Positions 11,776 through 21,213 of a DNA stretch of 64,000 bases are shown here, piece after piece; position 1 is the stretch's first letter; each line of letters starts with the position of its first letter. Under the pieces are notes generated by a model. The model was not told the DNA's origin and made no database searches. It saw only the letters and a program-made list of their open reading frames with translations. Source of the DNA: Odontesthes bonariensis (Eukaryota > Chordata > Actinopteri > Atheriniformes > Atherinopsidae); the NCBI RefSeq assembly GCF_027942865.1, contig NC_134527.1, positions 4,008,976 to 4,072,975 on the forward strand, in the 5' to 3' direction. The position numbers and the translations under genes are program-made.

Positions 11776-12080
11776 GTTGAGCCCTCAAATCACCGATAAC
11801 GCTTGAAAGGTGAGCGGAACTATAGAGCCGCTGCACAAAACCTATATATGATAGGAAAACATCAGTCAGGGAAATGTGAGTGTGGGGAAGATGAGACAAT
11901 TGAACATGTTATTTTATATTGTAGGAATTATCAGGCTCAGAGAAATAATTTAATTAGAAATCTTAGTAGGATGAAAATGAAATTGGATATAGTAGATTTA
12001 TTGCAAAAAGAATCAGGAAACAGAGGATATCAGGTTATTTTTTATTATTTAAAACAGTGTAGCTTGTATAATAGAATTTA
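11776..12080 (+). pseudogene. C-terminal remnant of a non-LTR retrotransposon ORF
   Basis: The open frame 11803-12081 contains GKCECGEDETIEHVILYC, a cysteine/histidine motif found at the C-terminus of some RNase H-bearing LINE polyproteins, followed by a basic leucine-rich tail. Upstream reverse transcriptase is absent, so this is a 5'-truncated copy. The matching LINE 3' tails with GAAGAAGAAG ends lie just downstream. Confidence 0.5.
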
Positions 12081-12121
12081 GTATATATAAAGTATATAAA
12101 TGAGAGTATATGAGTAGGGAC

Positions 12122-12200
<79 letters not shown>

Positions 12201-12300
12201 CTTGTATAATAGAATTTAGTATATATAAAGTATATAAATGAGAGCATATGAGTAGGGACTATGTGTATATATATATATATATATATATAAATATAAATAT
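12058..12300 (+). repeat. tandem duplication with (AT)n arrays
   Basis: A block starting TAGCTTGTATAATAGAATTT occurs at about 12060 and again at 12199. Each copy is followed by GTAGGGACTATGTGTAT and a long (AT)n run (about 12126-12198 and 12264-12300). The AT runs can extrude as cruciforms and are likely to be length-variable. Confidence 0.85.
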
Positions 12301-12333
12301 ATGTACATATAATTGTCATGTGATCCACACTCC

Positions 12334-12750
12334 TTACCAGTTGGTGGCGGTAATGCAACATTACGGATACTAACCGCCAATGAATTACAAGAAGAAGAAG
12401 AGCCGCTGCACCAACACGGACGTATTTCTGCGTAGCACCACAGAACACGGAAGTGAAGCGCCATTCCCGGCGTTGTTTGTGTTTAATTTCTTAAAGACTA
12501 CAGTACTTTTTGAAAGGATTTTGTTTAATTTTTTTTATTTAGTGAATTGTTTATTTATTTGTCTATTTATTTTCTTTTTTTTATTTGATTTAGTCACTCC
12601 TTCGTCGACGCTCCACACCCGCAGTTACATAATTGTACCGTCGGTGGCGGTAATGCAACATTACGGATGCTAAGCGCCAATAAATTACAAGAAGAAGAAG
12701 AAGAAGAACACGGAAGTGAAGCGCCATTCCGGGCGCTGCTTGTGTTTACG
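12334..12750 (+). repeat. duplicated LINE tail plus BRCC3 5' flank
   Basis: GGTGGCGGTAATGCAACATT...TTACAAGAAGAAGAAG occurs at about 12343-12400 and 12643-12710. Each copy is soon followed by AACACGGAAGTGAAGCGCC and a shared G/C-rich GGCG...TGTGTTTA segment (12447-12485 and 12707-12749). The first part is a typical fish LINE 3' tail. The second is the BRCC3 upstream sequence and contains CACGGAAGTG, an ETS-family (GABPA-like) site. The two copies differ at several bases, so the duplication is not recent. Confidence 0.7.
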
Positions 12751-12777
12751 TCTTGGGCTTGAGAGGAAAATATAATC

Positions 12778-14435
12778 ATGGCTGTGAGCGCGGTCCACTT
12801 GGAGTCGGACGCCTTCCTGGTGTGCATGAACCACGCGCTGAGCACGGAGAAGGAGGAGGTGATGGGGCTGTGCATCGGAGAGGTGGAGCTCAGCCGCATC
12901 GTGCACATCCACTCCGTCATCATCCTCCGCCGCTCGGACAAGCGGAAGGACCGGGTGGAGATCTCCCCGGAGCAGCTGTCCGCGGCCTCCACGGAGGCGG
13001 AGCGGCTGGCCGACATGAGCGGGAGGCCGATGCGGGTGGTCGGCTGGTACCACTCCCACCCGCACATCACCGTGTGGCCCTCCCACGTGGACGTGCGCAC
13101 GCAGGCCATGTACCAGATGCTGGACCAGGGCTTCGTGGGCCTCATCTTCTCCTGCTTCATCGAGGACAAGAACACCAGGACGGGCCGGGTGCTGTACACC
13201 TGCTTCCAGTCCGCGCAGGCGCAGAAGGGCTCCGAGTACGAGCGGGTGGAGATCCCGATCCACGTCGTGCCCCGCGAGGCCATCGGAAAGGTGTGCCTTG
13301 GAGTCTTTATTTTGCTTTACAAGATACAAAAACATGACAAGTAGTTTAAATAAATAAATATATATAGAGAGAGATAAATAAAGAGAGAGAAATGAAGAGA
13401 GAAAAATAGAGAAATAAAGGAGAGAGAAATAAAGAGAGAGAGAAAAAGAACAATGTGGATTACACTGAGTTAAAGATTTCAAAGTGGGAGAGTAGATTTA
13501 TAGTTTTGATAGCTTTCTTGTTATTAGAGGAGGAAATTGACTTGAGATACATCTGGAGTTCTATCACGAAAGCACAAAAATTGGGTTTCACTTTGGCAAA
13601 TTTACATTTGTGGATGTAATACTTAGCAAGAATTAAAACGAGATTAATTTTTAAAAAATATTCTTTTTCACTCTTTATAAAAACCAAAAATGACATTTTG
13701 CAGAAGGAGCTCAAAATCACAGCATATATTATCTAAAATAAATCTACAAATATCTTGTGTCACAGAAGGCACACTTCAGATCAAGATCAACAAAATTGAA
13801 ATAGATAAAGAATGATTTAACTGGGTAACATCTATGAATAATTTTGAATGACACTTCTTTAACCTTATTAAGCACAAAGAATTTTTGAGGAAGAGACCAA
13901 ATTTTATCCCAGCATAAATCATTTGCACAACTATTCCAGTGAAAAATGACAGGAGAAACAGATCTGATATTACATTGGAAAAGAGGACGAATTTTACAAT
14001 TGTTCTTGCTAGAAGAAGGCTCAAAACATATTTTCCCAACTGGTGAGTTGGTTACCTCAGTGGAGGGAGCATCGAGTATAGAGGCAGATGTGTTGCTTTT
14101 AAATAAGATTATCACACCAGGTGGGATTGCATCAAAGATGACGGCAAATTGTTTTGGGGTTCCAGGTGTGCCTGGAGTCTGCGGTGGAGCTGCCGCGCAT
14201 CCTGTGCCAGGAGGAGCAGGACACCTACCGCAAGATCCACAGCCTGGCGCACCTGGACCCCGTCACCAAGATCCACAACGGCTCGGTGTTCACCAAGAAC
14301 CTGTGCAGCCAGATGTCGGCGGTGAGCGGGCCGCTGCTGCAGTGGCTGGAGGACCGGCTGGAGCAGAACCAGCAGAGCGTCGTGGAGCTGCAGCGGGAGA
14401 AGGAGAGGCTGCAGCGGGAGCTGGCTGCTCCGTGA
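12778..14435 (+). CDS. brcc3: BRCC3, Lys-63-specific deubiquitinase BRCC36
   Basis: Two exons, 12778-13290 and 14166-14435, join in phase 0 to give 260 residues. BRCC36 is the JAMM/MPN+ zinc metalloprotease that cleaves K63-linked ubiquitin chains in the BRCA1-A (nuclear) and BRISC (cytoplasmic) complexes with ABRAXAS scaffolds. The JAMM motif is intact: Glu26/27 region (EEVMG), then H92-S-H94 followed by ten residues and D105 (HSHPHITVWPSHVD). The C-terminal exon carries the conserved QEEQDTYRKIHSL and the coiled tail LLQWLEDRLEQNQQ. The start fits the family N-terminus (MAVSAVHLESDAF). A 513-bp first exon is unusual because mammalian BRCC3 has many small exons, so this copy looks like a retrogene or an intron-poor lineage form. 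The only intron is a LINE insertion. ETS motifs lie upstream. The protein is shorter than human BRCC36 (316 aa) mainly in one internal stretch, which I believe is normal for fish. Confidence 0.93.
13307..14163 (-). mobile_element. 5'-truncated L1/Tx1-like LINE forming the BRCC3 intron
   Basis: The minus strand encodes a decayed reverse-transcriptase C-terminus: CWDKIWSLPQKFFVLNK and VKEVSFKIIHRCYPVKS around 13950-13800, then KYYIHKCKFAKVKPNF near 13620. Its A/T-rich 3' end lies to the left. It is bracketed by AGGTGTGCCTTGGAGTCT (13289-13306) and AGGTGTGCCTGGAGTCT (14164-14180), a target-site duplication with a single extra T. The element belongs to the same LINE family as the copy at 2468-3249. 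Confidence 0.85.
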
Positions 14436-14700
14436 GCCGGGCCGGGAGCTCCGTGAGCCGGGCCGGGAGCTCCGTGAGCCGGGCCGGGAGCTCCGTGAGC
14501 CGGGCCGGGAGCTCCGTGAGCCGGGCCGGGGCTCCGTGAGCCGGGCCGGGGCTCCGTGAGCCGGGCCGGGGCTCCGTGAGCCGGGCTGGGAGCTCCGTGA
14601 GCCGGGCCGGGGCTCCGTGAGCCGGGCCGGGAGCTCCGTGAGCCGGGCCGGGAGCTCCGTGAGCCGGGCCGGGAGCTCCGTGAGCTGGGCCGGGAGCTGG
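14428..14700 (+). repeat. 21-bp GC-rich minisatellite starting at the BRCC3 stop codon
   Basis: About 13 units of CTCCGTGAGCCGGGCCGGGAG run through the 3' UTR, some shortened to 19 bp by loss of an AG. The TGA inside the first unit (14433-14435) is the BRCC3 stop codon. Repeated GGG-CC-GGG blocks give quadruplex potential on the plus strand. Confidence 0.9.
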
Positions 14701-14707
14701 AGCCTTA

Positions 14708-14713
14708 AATAAA
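14708..14713 (+). terminator. BRCC3 poly(A) signal
   Basis: AATAAA follows the minisatellite by about 10 bp and is the first such signal after the stop codon. Confidence 0.6.
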
Positions 14714-15229
14714 CTGTTGACTCTGAGCTTCTGGACGGAGTTCCAGTCTTTATTACTTACTCTAATGCAGAAAATTATTTTATTTTAACTGCATCTTGGC
14801 TTCTCCATAGAGGCAAAAGTGTTGGGTGAACATCTGTGAACAATAATCACTTTACTGGGTTTGTTAATGAATCCGTGACAGGGAGGGAAAGATGTCCCTT
14901 CCACAACCAAGAGAAGAAGCTTTTCTTTAGCCCAAAAAGTCAAACCCCATAGAAGCTTTTTTAAAACTATTTAAAATGATGTTTGACTTTGAACACTCGT
15001 GAATAAATGTCCCGCCTCCACAGATCAGAGTCTGGTGTCGGGTGTTACTTTTCCTGTTCTTTTGTTCTCCTGCAGGCATCTTTTGGGACGTTTGAATAAA
15101 AATGAGTTTGGGAAGCCGAGTTCATTTCTTCTTTTAACAGAACCTTTGACTCAAGAACCATTACTATTGGTGTGTTTGGTTCCCGTGGTTGGATCAGGCC
15201 TTTTTTAGGGAGGAAATGGCAAAGCAGGG

Positions 15230-15603
15230 AGGACGCTGAAGTTGGCATCGGATTGGCGAATTAAAGGGATGGGCATAAAGGGGCATTTCACTGCATTTTT
15301 TTGTATTCTCATCACCCTGAACTGGGTCCTGTATGGAAACTACAACAGTTAGACTGCTCAAATCTGGATAGAGTTATTCTAAAGAGGCTGTAGATTCATT
15401 AACACCTTGTCTGGGATTTGTAAAACCTTTTTCTGATCTGTGAAAATGCAGAACAGGGCCATTTTACTGCATTTTTTTTTATTTTGATCGGCCAAAACAG
15501 TTCTGTATGGAAACTACAATAGTTAGACTGCTCAAATCTGGATGGAATTATTCTAAAGAGGCTGTAGATTCATTGGCGAATCGGATGCCAACTTCAGCGT
15601 CGT
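15230..15603. mobile_element. MITE with 9-bp target duplication (Mutator-like)
   Basis: The termini GACGCTGAAGTTGGCATC and its complement GATGCCAACTTCAGCGTC face each other. AAAGCAGGG stands directly outside both ends (15221-15229 and 15604-15612). A 9-bp duplication is typical of Mutator-like elements. The interior contains two direct copies of a roughly 90-bp block (CTGTATGGAAACTACAA... to AAGAGGCTGTAGATTCATT). Confidence 0.75.
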
Positions 15604-16530
15604 AAAGCAGGGCCGGATATGTTATGTGCGATTAGATCGGATTTTTTCCCCCCAGATATTTGCATCCATGTGGAGAAAGAGCAGAGCAGTTTGATGTGGA
15701 GACATGTAGTCGAACAGCCTCAGATTTAAACCTGTCTGACAAACAGTAAGATTAGCAAAGGCAGAATTTATCGCCATCATTTGTCAGAAAAACGTCGGCG
15801 CAGTTAGTTTGTTTCTTTGGCCTCAGGAACTCAGAAACATGTTGCAGTCACCGTCAGGAAGCATCTGCTCACCGGAGTCTCGTTTAATGAGCATTTGTTC
15901 TCTCTGTGTTCTCGCTCTGTTTTATTATGTATTGAAAACACAGTTTAATATAATACAACATGTTTAGAAAGCACAGCTATACTCTCAATAGGAAAAACGG
16001 CACTACTTTTGTAAATGCGATAAATGTAGTTACAGGTTAATTGCATCTTTTGGCGGATTGATATGTATGAGTGAATTTGCACTTGAACAGTAAAGAAGTT
16101 TTTCGCTGTATCTTTGGATTCAAGTCATCATTTATTGCTGTGAATGTGAGTAAAGAAACATAACAGGTTTGTTGAAACACGCGGAAACTCCAGACAAACC
16201 TAGTCAGCTGCTCTGAAGGGTTTCCAACTTCCTGTTATCTCGTGTTTCACCACCAGGTGTCAGTAATATGTTTGGGATGTATGTTTAGATGAGCTTCATT
16301 TTAAATCACCTCGACGTATGAAACCATGAAGTTCTGCCCACACAAAAAAGATTTATTACTGTTACATTTATTGATCAGATTGTCTCTAAATTGCTTTGCT
16401 GAACATATTTACATTATTACAGTATTTCTCTGATTGGATGAGATAGACATTATGGAGAAGTACAGAAGTATTATAATAATCTAAATGATGATTCAAAAAG
16501 TATACAGCATGAGTAACGATACATACAGAT

Positions 16531-16770
16531 TAGTGCTGGGCAGCGATTCAAATTTTTTAATCAAATTAATCACATAATTTCCCTGATTAATCACGATTAA
16601 TCACATTTGTACACCAAATCCAAAAATAAATTCAAAAGTAGTGTATAGCTTTGAGCATTTAACAGACTTTTACGATAATAAAACCTGCGTTAATGCGCGA
16701 TAAAATATTTACTGGCGTTAAATAATTAACAAGTTAACGCGATAATAACGAGTTAACTCGCCCAGCCCTA
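16531..16770. mobile_element. short hAT element of the BED-carrying family
   Basis: The ends are TAGTGCTGGGC and GCCCAGCCCTA, with the family's subterminal GATTAATCACGATTAATC and GTTAACGCGATAATAACG blocks. The central part with the BED ORF is deleted. The element is flanked by a roughly 30-bp direct repeat of host sequence (TAATCTAAATGATGATTC). Confidence 0.8.
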
Positions 16771-16799
16771 ATTAAATAATCTAAATGATGATTCAAAAA

Positions 16800-17070
16800 G
16801 TACGGAAGCCCAGAGCGGCCGTAATACGTATACATTTTTTTTTTTTTTAATGAAAGGGTGGTTAAAACCTTTGCCAGAAATACATATAAACACATATAAA
16901 CAGGGGCAGACTGGGGAGAAAAACTGGCCTCGAAAACCATTGGTAAAGTAACTCGTTATCACGAGAAAACCATCATTGCTTTCTCGAGATAACAACATAA
17001 TTATCTCGTTATCATGAGAAAACGGATGGAATAAAATGTATGTATCTATGGCCGTTTAGGGCTTCCGTAA
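16800..17070. mobile_element. MITE with TACGGAAGCCC ends
   Basis: The left end TACGGAAGCCCAGAGCGGCC pairs with the right end GGCCGTTTAGGGCTTCCGTA. It sits inside host sequence (AAAAAG on the left, AAAAAGTATACAGC on the right). The core has ACTCGTTATCACGAGAAAAC and its inverted partner. No coding sequence is present. Confidence 0.7.
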
Positions 17071-17252
17071 AAAAGTATACAGCATGAGTAAGGACACATA
17101 CAGATATTACCTGTACTGATGAGGTTGGCCCTCACTTGTTTCTGGGCAGCAGCTGGGGGCCCAGCTCTGTGAGCACATGTAATCAACACAATCTGAAACT
17201 GCATGAACAAACAAATCTTCACATTCCTGTCCGGTTTGGTACGTAGAAGAAC

Positions 17253-18935
17253 TCACAACTTTTCACTTTGTAGCTCACAAAACTCAGCTGTGGACCCATA
17301 GATGAAGTGATATGCTCTGAAGCCAGCGTGGAGCGGCTGAGTGAAGGTGGTCTGGACTCTGTGGAGCAGAGTCATGGTGTCGGAGACGCTGTAGAAGGAC
17401 AGAACACCTGCCTTGTGGTCCAGGTACACTCCTATTCTGGAGGACTCAGGACTTGAGATGGACGTGCTCATACTGTTATGGATAAATTCATATGAAACAG
17501 CTGCACACCGTAACGCCCAAGACTTATCATTGTCCCCAAATTCGCTCTCATGTCCGGCTCTGCGGATGTCCTTGTATGCGACAGCTATGTAGGCGCCTAT
17601 CCCGTCCCACTCCACCTCCCAGTAACGGCGTCCGGTCAGAGTTTCTGTGCTCAGGACCTGGGACCTGTTCAGAAACCTCTCGGCGTGCTTGGGGTACCTC
17701 TGAGTTTTAGACGAGTACGTTGCTTTCCTGTTTCCCTCGGATAGAAGCAGGTGCTTATTCACAGTGTTTGGATCCAGTGTGATACGACATGAATGCTTTA
17801 AGAACTCGGCTCTGGACTCGGGCTCTGGATGAGGCAGCAACACGTCCACTTCACCCACTGCCCGGGAAATGTTTGCTCCTTCTTCATAGAGAACGCCCAG
17901 TAGTTTCTCCTTCATTTCCACCACGGCGGTCGTCACGTCCTCAAAGTGCCGCAGCGGCCGCTGCTGGGGGCAAAATGATTCTGCGGATTCACTTAATTCT
18001 GACAGTAAAGTGCAGAAAACGCGCAGGAACTGAGTGTGATCCTCCGTTTGAGAGAGCCGTTCCAGCTCGGCATCCTTTGCTTTCAGCTCGGTGATCTCCT
18101 GCTCCAGCTTCCGCAGAAGCTTCTTGGCCCGGTCGACCTCGGCGTCCCGCTGCTTCCTGATCTGCTGCTTCACATCGGAGCTCTTTTTCTGAAGGAGACC
18201 GATCAGCTCGGTGAAGATATTCTCACAATCCGTCTCAGCTTTATCAGCGGAGCGACTGATGGCCTTCACCTCCTGCAGGAGCACCTTCACATCCGTCTCT
18301 CTTTTCTGAAATCTCTGCTGAACGTCTTGACGCCTCGGCGTGAGCTGCTTCTGCCTCTCGGCCCGCTCCGCTGCAGCTGACACTGTGTCGTGGCCTTTAT
18401 GTTCACCCAAGGAGCAGAGAAAACAGATGCACTGCCGATCGGTGCGGCAGAACATCCTCACCGCCTCGCCGTGATGAGCGCAGATGTTCTCCTGGAGCTT
18501 CGTGGACGGGTCGACCAGCTTGTGTTTTTCAAAAGCGGCGGATTCAAAGTGAGGCTGGAGGTGCTGTTGGCAGAAAGAGACCAGGCACTGCAGACAGGAC
18601 TTCACGGCTTTCAGCTTCCTCGCCGTGCACAAATCACAGGCCACATCCTCCGGTCCGGCAAAGAAATGATCAGGTGGAGACGTCTGGAGTCCCGTCTTCT
18701 GCATCTCTTCCACCAGTTCAGCAAACATGGTGTTTTTCACCAGCTTCGGCCTGGGTGTGAAGGTCTGCCTGCACTGAGGGCAGCTGTGCATTCCCCTATG
18801 ATCCTCCGCATCCCAGTGACTTCTGATGCAGCTCATGCAGTAGCTGTGCCCGCAGGGAATAGTCACGGGATCCTTGAGCAGGTCCAGACAGACCGGACAT
18901 CTGAGCATTTCAGACTTAAATCCCTGCTGTGCCAT
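17253..18935 (-). CDS. single-exon TRIM family E3 ubiquitin ligase (TRIM16/TRIM25-like, PRY-SPRY)
   Basis: The 560-residue ORF has the complete TRIM order. A RING finger lies at residues 12-60 (CPVCLDLLKDPVTIPCGHSYC...CPQCRQ). Next come B-box cysteines and histidines at about 98-190 (CDLCTARKLK; CAHHGEAVRMFC; CFLCSLGEHKGH) and a long coiled coil (about 190-345). A PRY-SPRY domain ends the protein (about 370-560), with TGRRYWEVEWDG and a terminal AEFCELQSEKL. RING TRIMs ligate ubiquitin; the SPRY selects targets, often in innate immunity. The ATG at 18935 gives the standard N-terminus (MAQQGFKSEMLRCPVC). An uninterrupted frame is common for this large fish subfamily. Exact orthology cannot be set without a tree. 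No poly(A) signal was assigned. Confidence 0.9.
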   Translation of the reverse strand: MAQQGFKSEMLRCPVCLDLLKDPVTIPCGHSYCMSCIRSHWDAEDHRGMHSCPQCRQTFTPRPKLVKNTMFAELVEEMQKTGLQTSPPDHFFAGPEDVACDLCTARKLKAVKSCLQCLVSFCQQHLQPHFESAAFEKHKLVDPSTKLQENICAHHGEAVRMFCRTDRQCICFLCSLGEHKGHDTVSAAAERAERQKQLTPRRQDVQQRFQKRETDVKVLLQEVKAISRSADKAETDCENIFTELIGLLQKKSSDVKQQIRKQRDAEVDRAKKLLRKLEQEITELKAKDAELERLSQTEDHTQFLRVFCTLLSELSESAESFCPQQRPLRHFEDVTTAVVEMKEKLLGVLYEEGANISRAVGEVDVLLPHPEPESRAEFLKHSCRITLDPNTVNKHLLLSEGNRKATYSSKTQRYPKHAERFLNRSQVLSTETLTGRRYWEVEWDGIGAYIAVAYKDIRRAGHESEFGDNDKSWALRCAAVSYEFIHNSMSTSISSPESSRIGVYLDHKAGVLSFYSVSDTMTLLHRVQTTFTQPLHAGFRAYHFIYGSTAEFCELQSEKL

Positions 18936-18971
18936 TTCAACTTCAAGACAAGAGTCAGCAAATGTTTCTAA

Positions 18972-19600
18972 ATGGGACGGAGTGTGAACTTTGTTGGCAC
19001 AGAGGGAGGGAGGGAGCAGGAACTGTCGGATTCTAAAAAATCCAGAAAGAGGAGTGGTTCCAAAGAGGAAGCTACAGTCGTATGTGCTCCTTTTAATGCC
19101 ACGTCAGACTCTTCCAAATATTTATGAGACTTCCCCCAAGTGGCTGAGAAACATTGGCCCAACAGCCCCAAGTGGGTTCAAGTCAAGTTTCATTCTTTAA
19201 AGAAGCCATTAATCCAGAATCCAGATGTTAAACTTTGCCTTAAGACGTTAAACATTAACATCTTTTTAGAAGGTACACTGGCAGAGAGAAAAGAGGTGAT
19301 AGTCCAGTTCTACCACATGCCAGAGAGAGCTGCAGTCGTGCTTGGTCTTATCTCATCGTTATCTTATCATTCGTGCTTTGCCACCCTCACATGCAGCTTG
19401 TAAAAATGTAACATTGCCAGCCACTCCCTCATTTCCATCGACATCGCTGCTCATACCAGTTTCATCACGTTTGACCCGGTGGAGAGTTGCCACCATGTCC
19501 CATGACCACCTCTGATGTCACGCTGAACACCTGCCATTCCACTTCATTCACTCACCTCAGGTGATACTTATCTTTGGGGAACTTTCCTGACAGAAGCATT
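18972..19600. other. TRIM upstream region, no further gene seen
   Basis: Short open frames on both strands lack recognisable motifs. No TATA box or interferon element was found near the TRIM start. Confidence 0.3.
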
Positions 19601-19604
19601 TCCC

Positions 19605-20645
19605 GACCATTACATCACATTACGGTCATTCTGCAGACGCTTTTAACCAAAGCGACTCACAATAAGTGTGTTCCACATCAGTAGGCAAAAGAACTTCAGG
19701 TCACAAGGAATCATAAGTGCATTTCCTTCCGAAACCAAACAGCTAAGAGCATAACTTGTGCTAGAGTAAGTGCGGTAAGTTAGGTACCGAGACAAATGGG
19801 AAGACAATTTAGGAAACAAATAAGCGCGTGAGAAGCTGGGACGAAGCAGGTGCTGTCCTCAGAGGGCGGATCAGGGTAGTGTTTCCTGCAGAGGTGGGTT
19901 TGCAGCCTGCGGCCAAAGATGGGCAGCGACTCAGCTGTCCTGATATCAGTCGGGAGATCGTTCCACCATCGGGGCGCCAGAACAGAGAAAAGTCGTGACC
20001 TTGTGGATGGTGCCCAGGGACCACTGAGTGAGGGGGCAGCCAGGTGCCTGGAGGCCGCAGAGCGAGGTGGTCGGGTGGGGGTGTAGGGGTGGACCACAGC
20101 CTGGAGGTATGAAAGAGCTGTTGCTTCCACTGCCCTGTAGGCCAGCACCAGAGTCTGAAACTGGACCTCAGCCTGGAGGCATGAAGGAGCTGCTCCTTCC
20201 ACTGCCCTGTAGGCCAGCACCAGAGTCTGAAACTGGACCACAGCCTGGAGGTATGAAGGAGCTGCTCCTTCCACTGCCCTGTAGGCCAGCACCAGAGTCT
20301 GAAACTGGACCACAGCCTGGAGGCATGAAGGAGCTGCTCCTTCCACTGCCCTGTAGGCCAGCACCAGAGTCTGAAACTGGACCACAGCCTGGAGGCATGA
20401 AGGAGCTGCTCCTTCCACTGCCCTGTAGGCCAGCACCAGAGTCTGAAACTGGACCTCAGCCTGGAGGTATGAAGGAGCTGCTCCTTCCACTGCCCTGTAG
20501 GCCAGCACCAGAGTCTGAAACTGGATGCTGCAGCTACAGGGAGCCAGTGCAGAGAGCGGAGAAGGGGAGTGGTGTGGGAGAACTTGGGGAGGTTGAACAC
20601 CAGACGAGCAGCAGCTTTCTGCACCTAGCTTGCGCTAACTTCTAA
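19605..20645 (-). mobile_element. 5'-truncated L2-type LINE with internal tandem repeats
   Basis: The minus strand reads as the C-terminal part of an L2-clade reverse-transcriptase protein: AAARLVFNLPKFSHTTPLLR, then LHWLPVAA, the repeat VLAYRAVEGAAPSYLQA, then LFSVLAPRWWNDLPTDIRTA. The plus-strand left end ACATTACGGTCATTCTGCAG...AGCGACTCACAATAAGTG is the usual 3' UTR. The 5' part of the element is missing. Confidence 0.8.
20092..20523. repeat. six 72-bp tandem repeats inside the LINE ORF
   Basis: Six units of exactly 72 bp start at 20092, 20164, 20236, 20308, 20380 and 20452. Each encodes 24 residues on the minus strand (LAYRAVEGAAPSCLQAVVQF and a short link), so the LINE frame stays open through the array. 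Units differ by a few substitutions (Y/C, V/E). Confidence 0.95.
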
Positions 20646-21213
20646 TGTAGCTTGCTAGTTATTCATTGAAACAAGCAGTTTAGATGTAAAGCCCCACCCA
20701 GCAAGCAAGGAGTCAGAATTGGTTCTAACTACTTTACTTTTCTGACACCGTAGGTGGTCAAAATCAGATTTCCATGGGCATCGTACTGATGGCTGGTTTT
20801 ACTCGTATGTTTTAACATTTAAAATCAGTCACACTTATCTCACTCTGAATTAATGTGTGAAAACTACCTGTCAGATCAGTCCGTTTCGTGGCCGTGGGAA
20901 CAGTTGTATCCTTGTAAGCCCTCAGCTAACAGATATTTCTTTGACAGTAATTCTTAGAATTAAAACACATTTATTTTGGGAGAAATATAATACATTTCTA
21001 ATTTTGTTGATGTGCACACCTTATTGAAGTACAGCACACCGTTACATTGGCCCGACTGCACTGGCAGACCGATGTTTATCCCTTTTACACAGAGAACAGT
21101 GCAGGAATAACACTACTGGGGTCAGTAGATAACTTATATCAAAGCATATTAAGTGTGTGTGATTATCATTATTTTCTTGCCTCTGACCAGAATCAGTTAG
21201 CTCAGGCCCTCGT

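Noticed and set aside
12685-13482. Long minus-strand and alternative plus-strand frames over BRCC3 exon 1
   Set aside because: They are shadows of a GC-rich coding exon; the BRCC3 frame with its JAMM motif is the real one.
13946-14539. 197-codon frame with SVSRAGS repeats overlapping BRCC3 exon 2
   Set aside because: It is the wrong frame of exon 2 followed by the minisatellite. The BRCC3 frame in the same exon is conserved.
17789-18971. Plus-strand frames antisense to the TRIM gene
   Set aside because: They are complementary shadows of the single-exon TRIM ORF with no recognisable domain.
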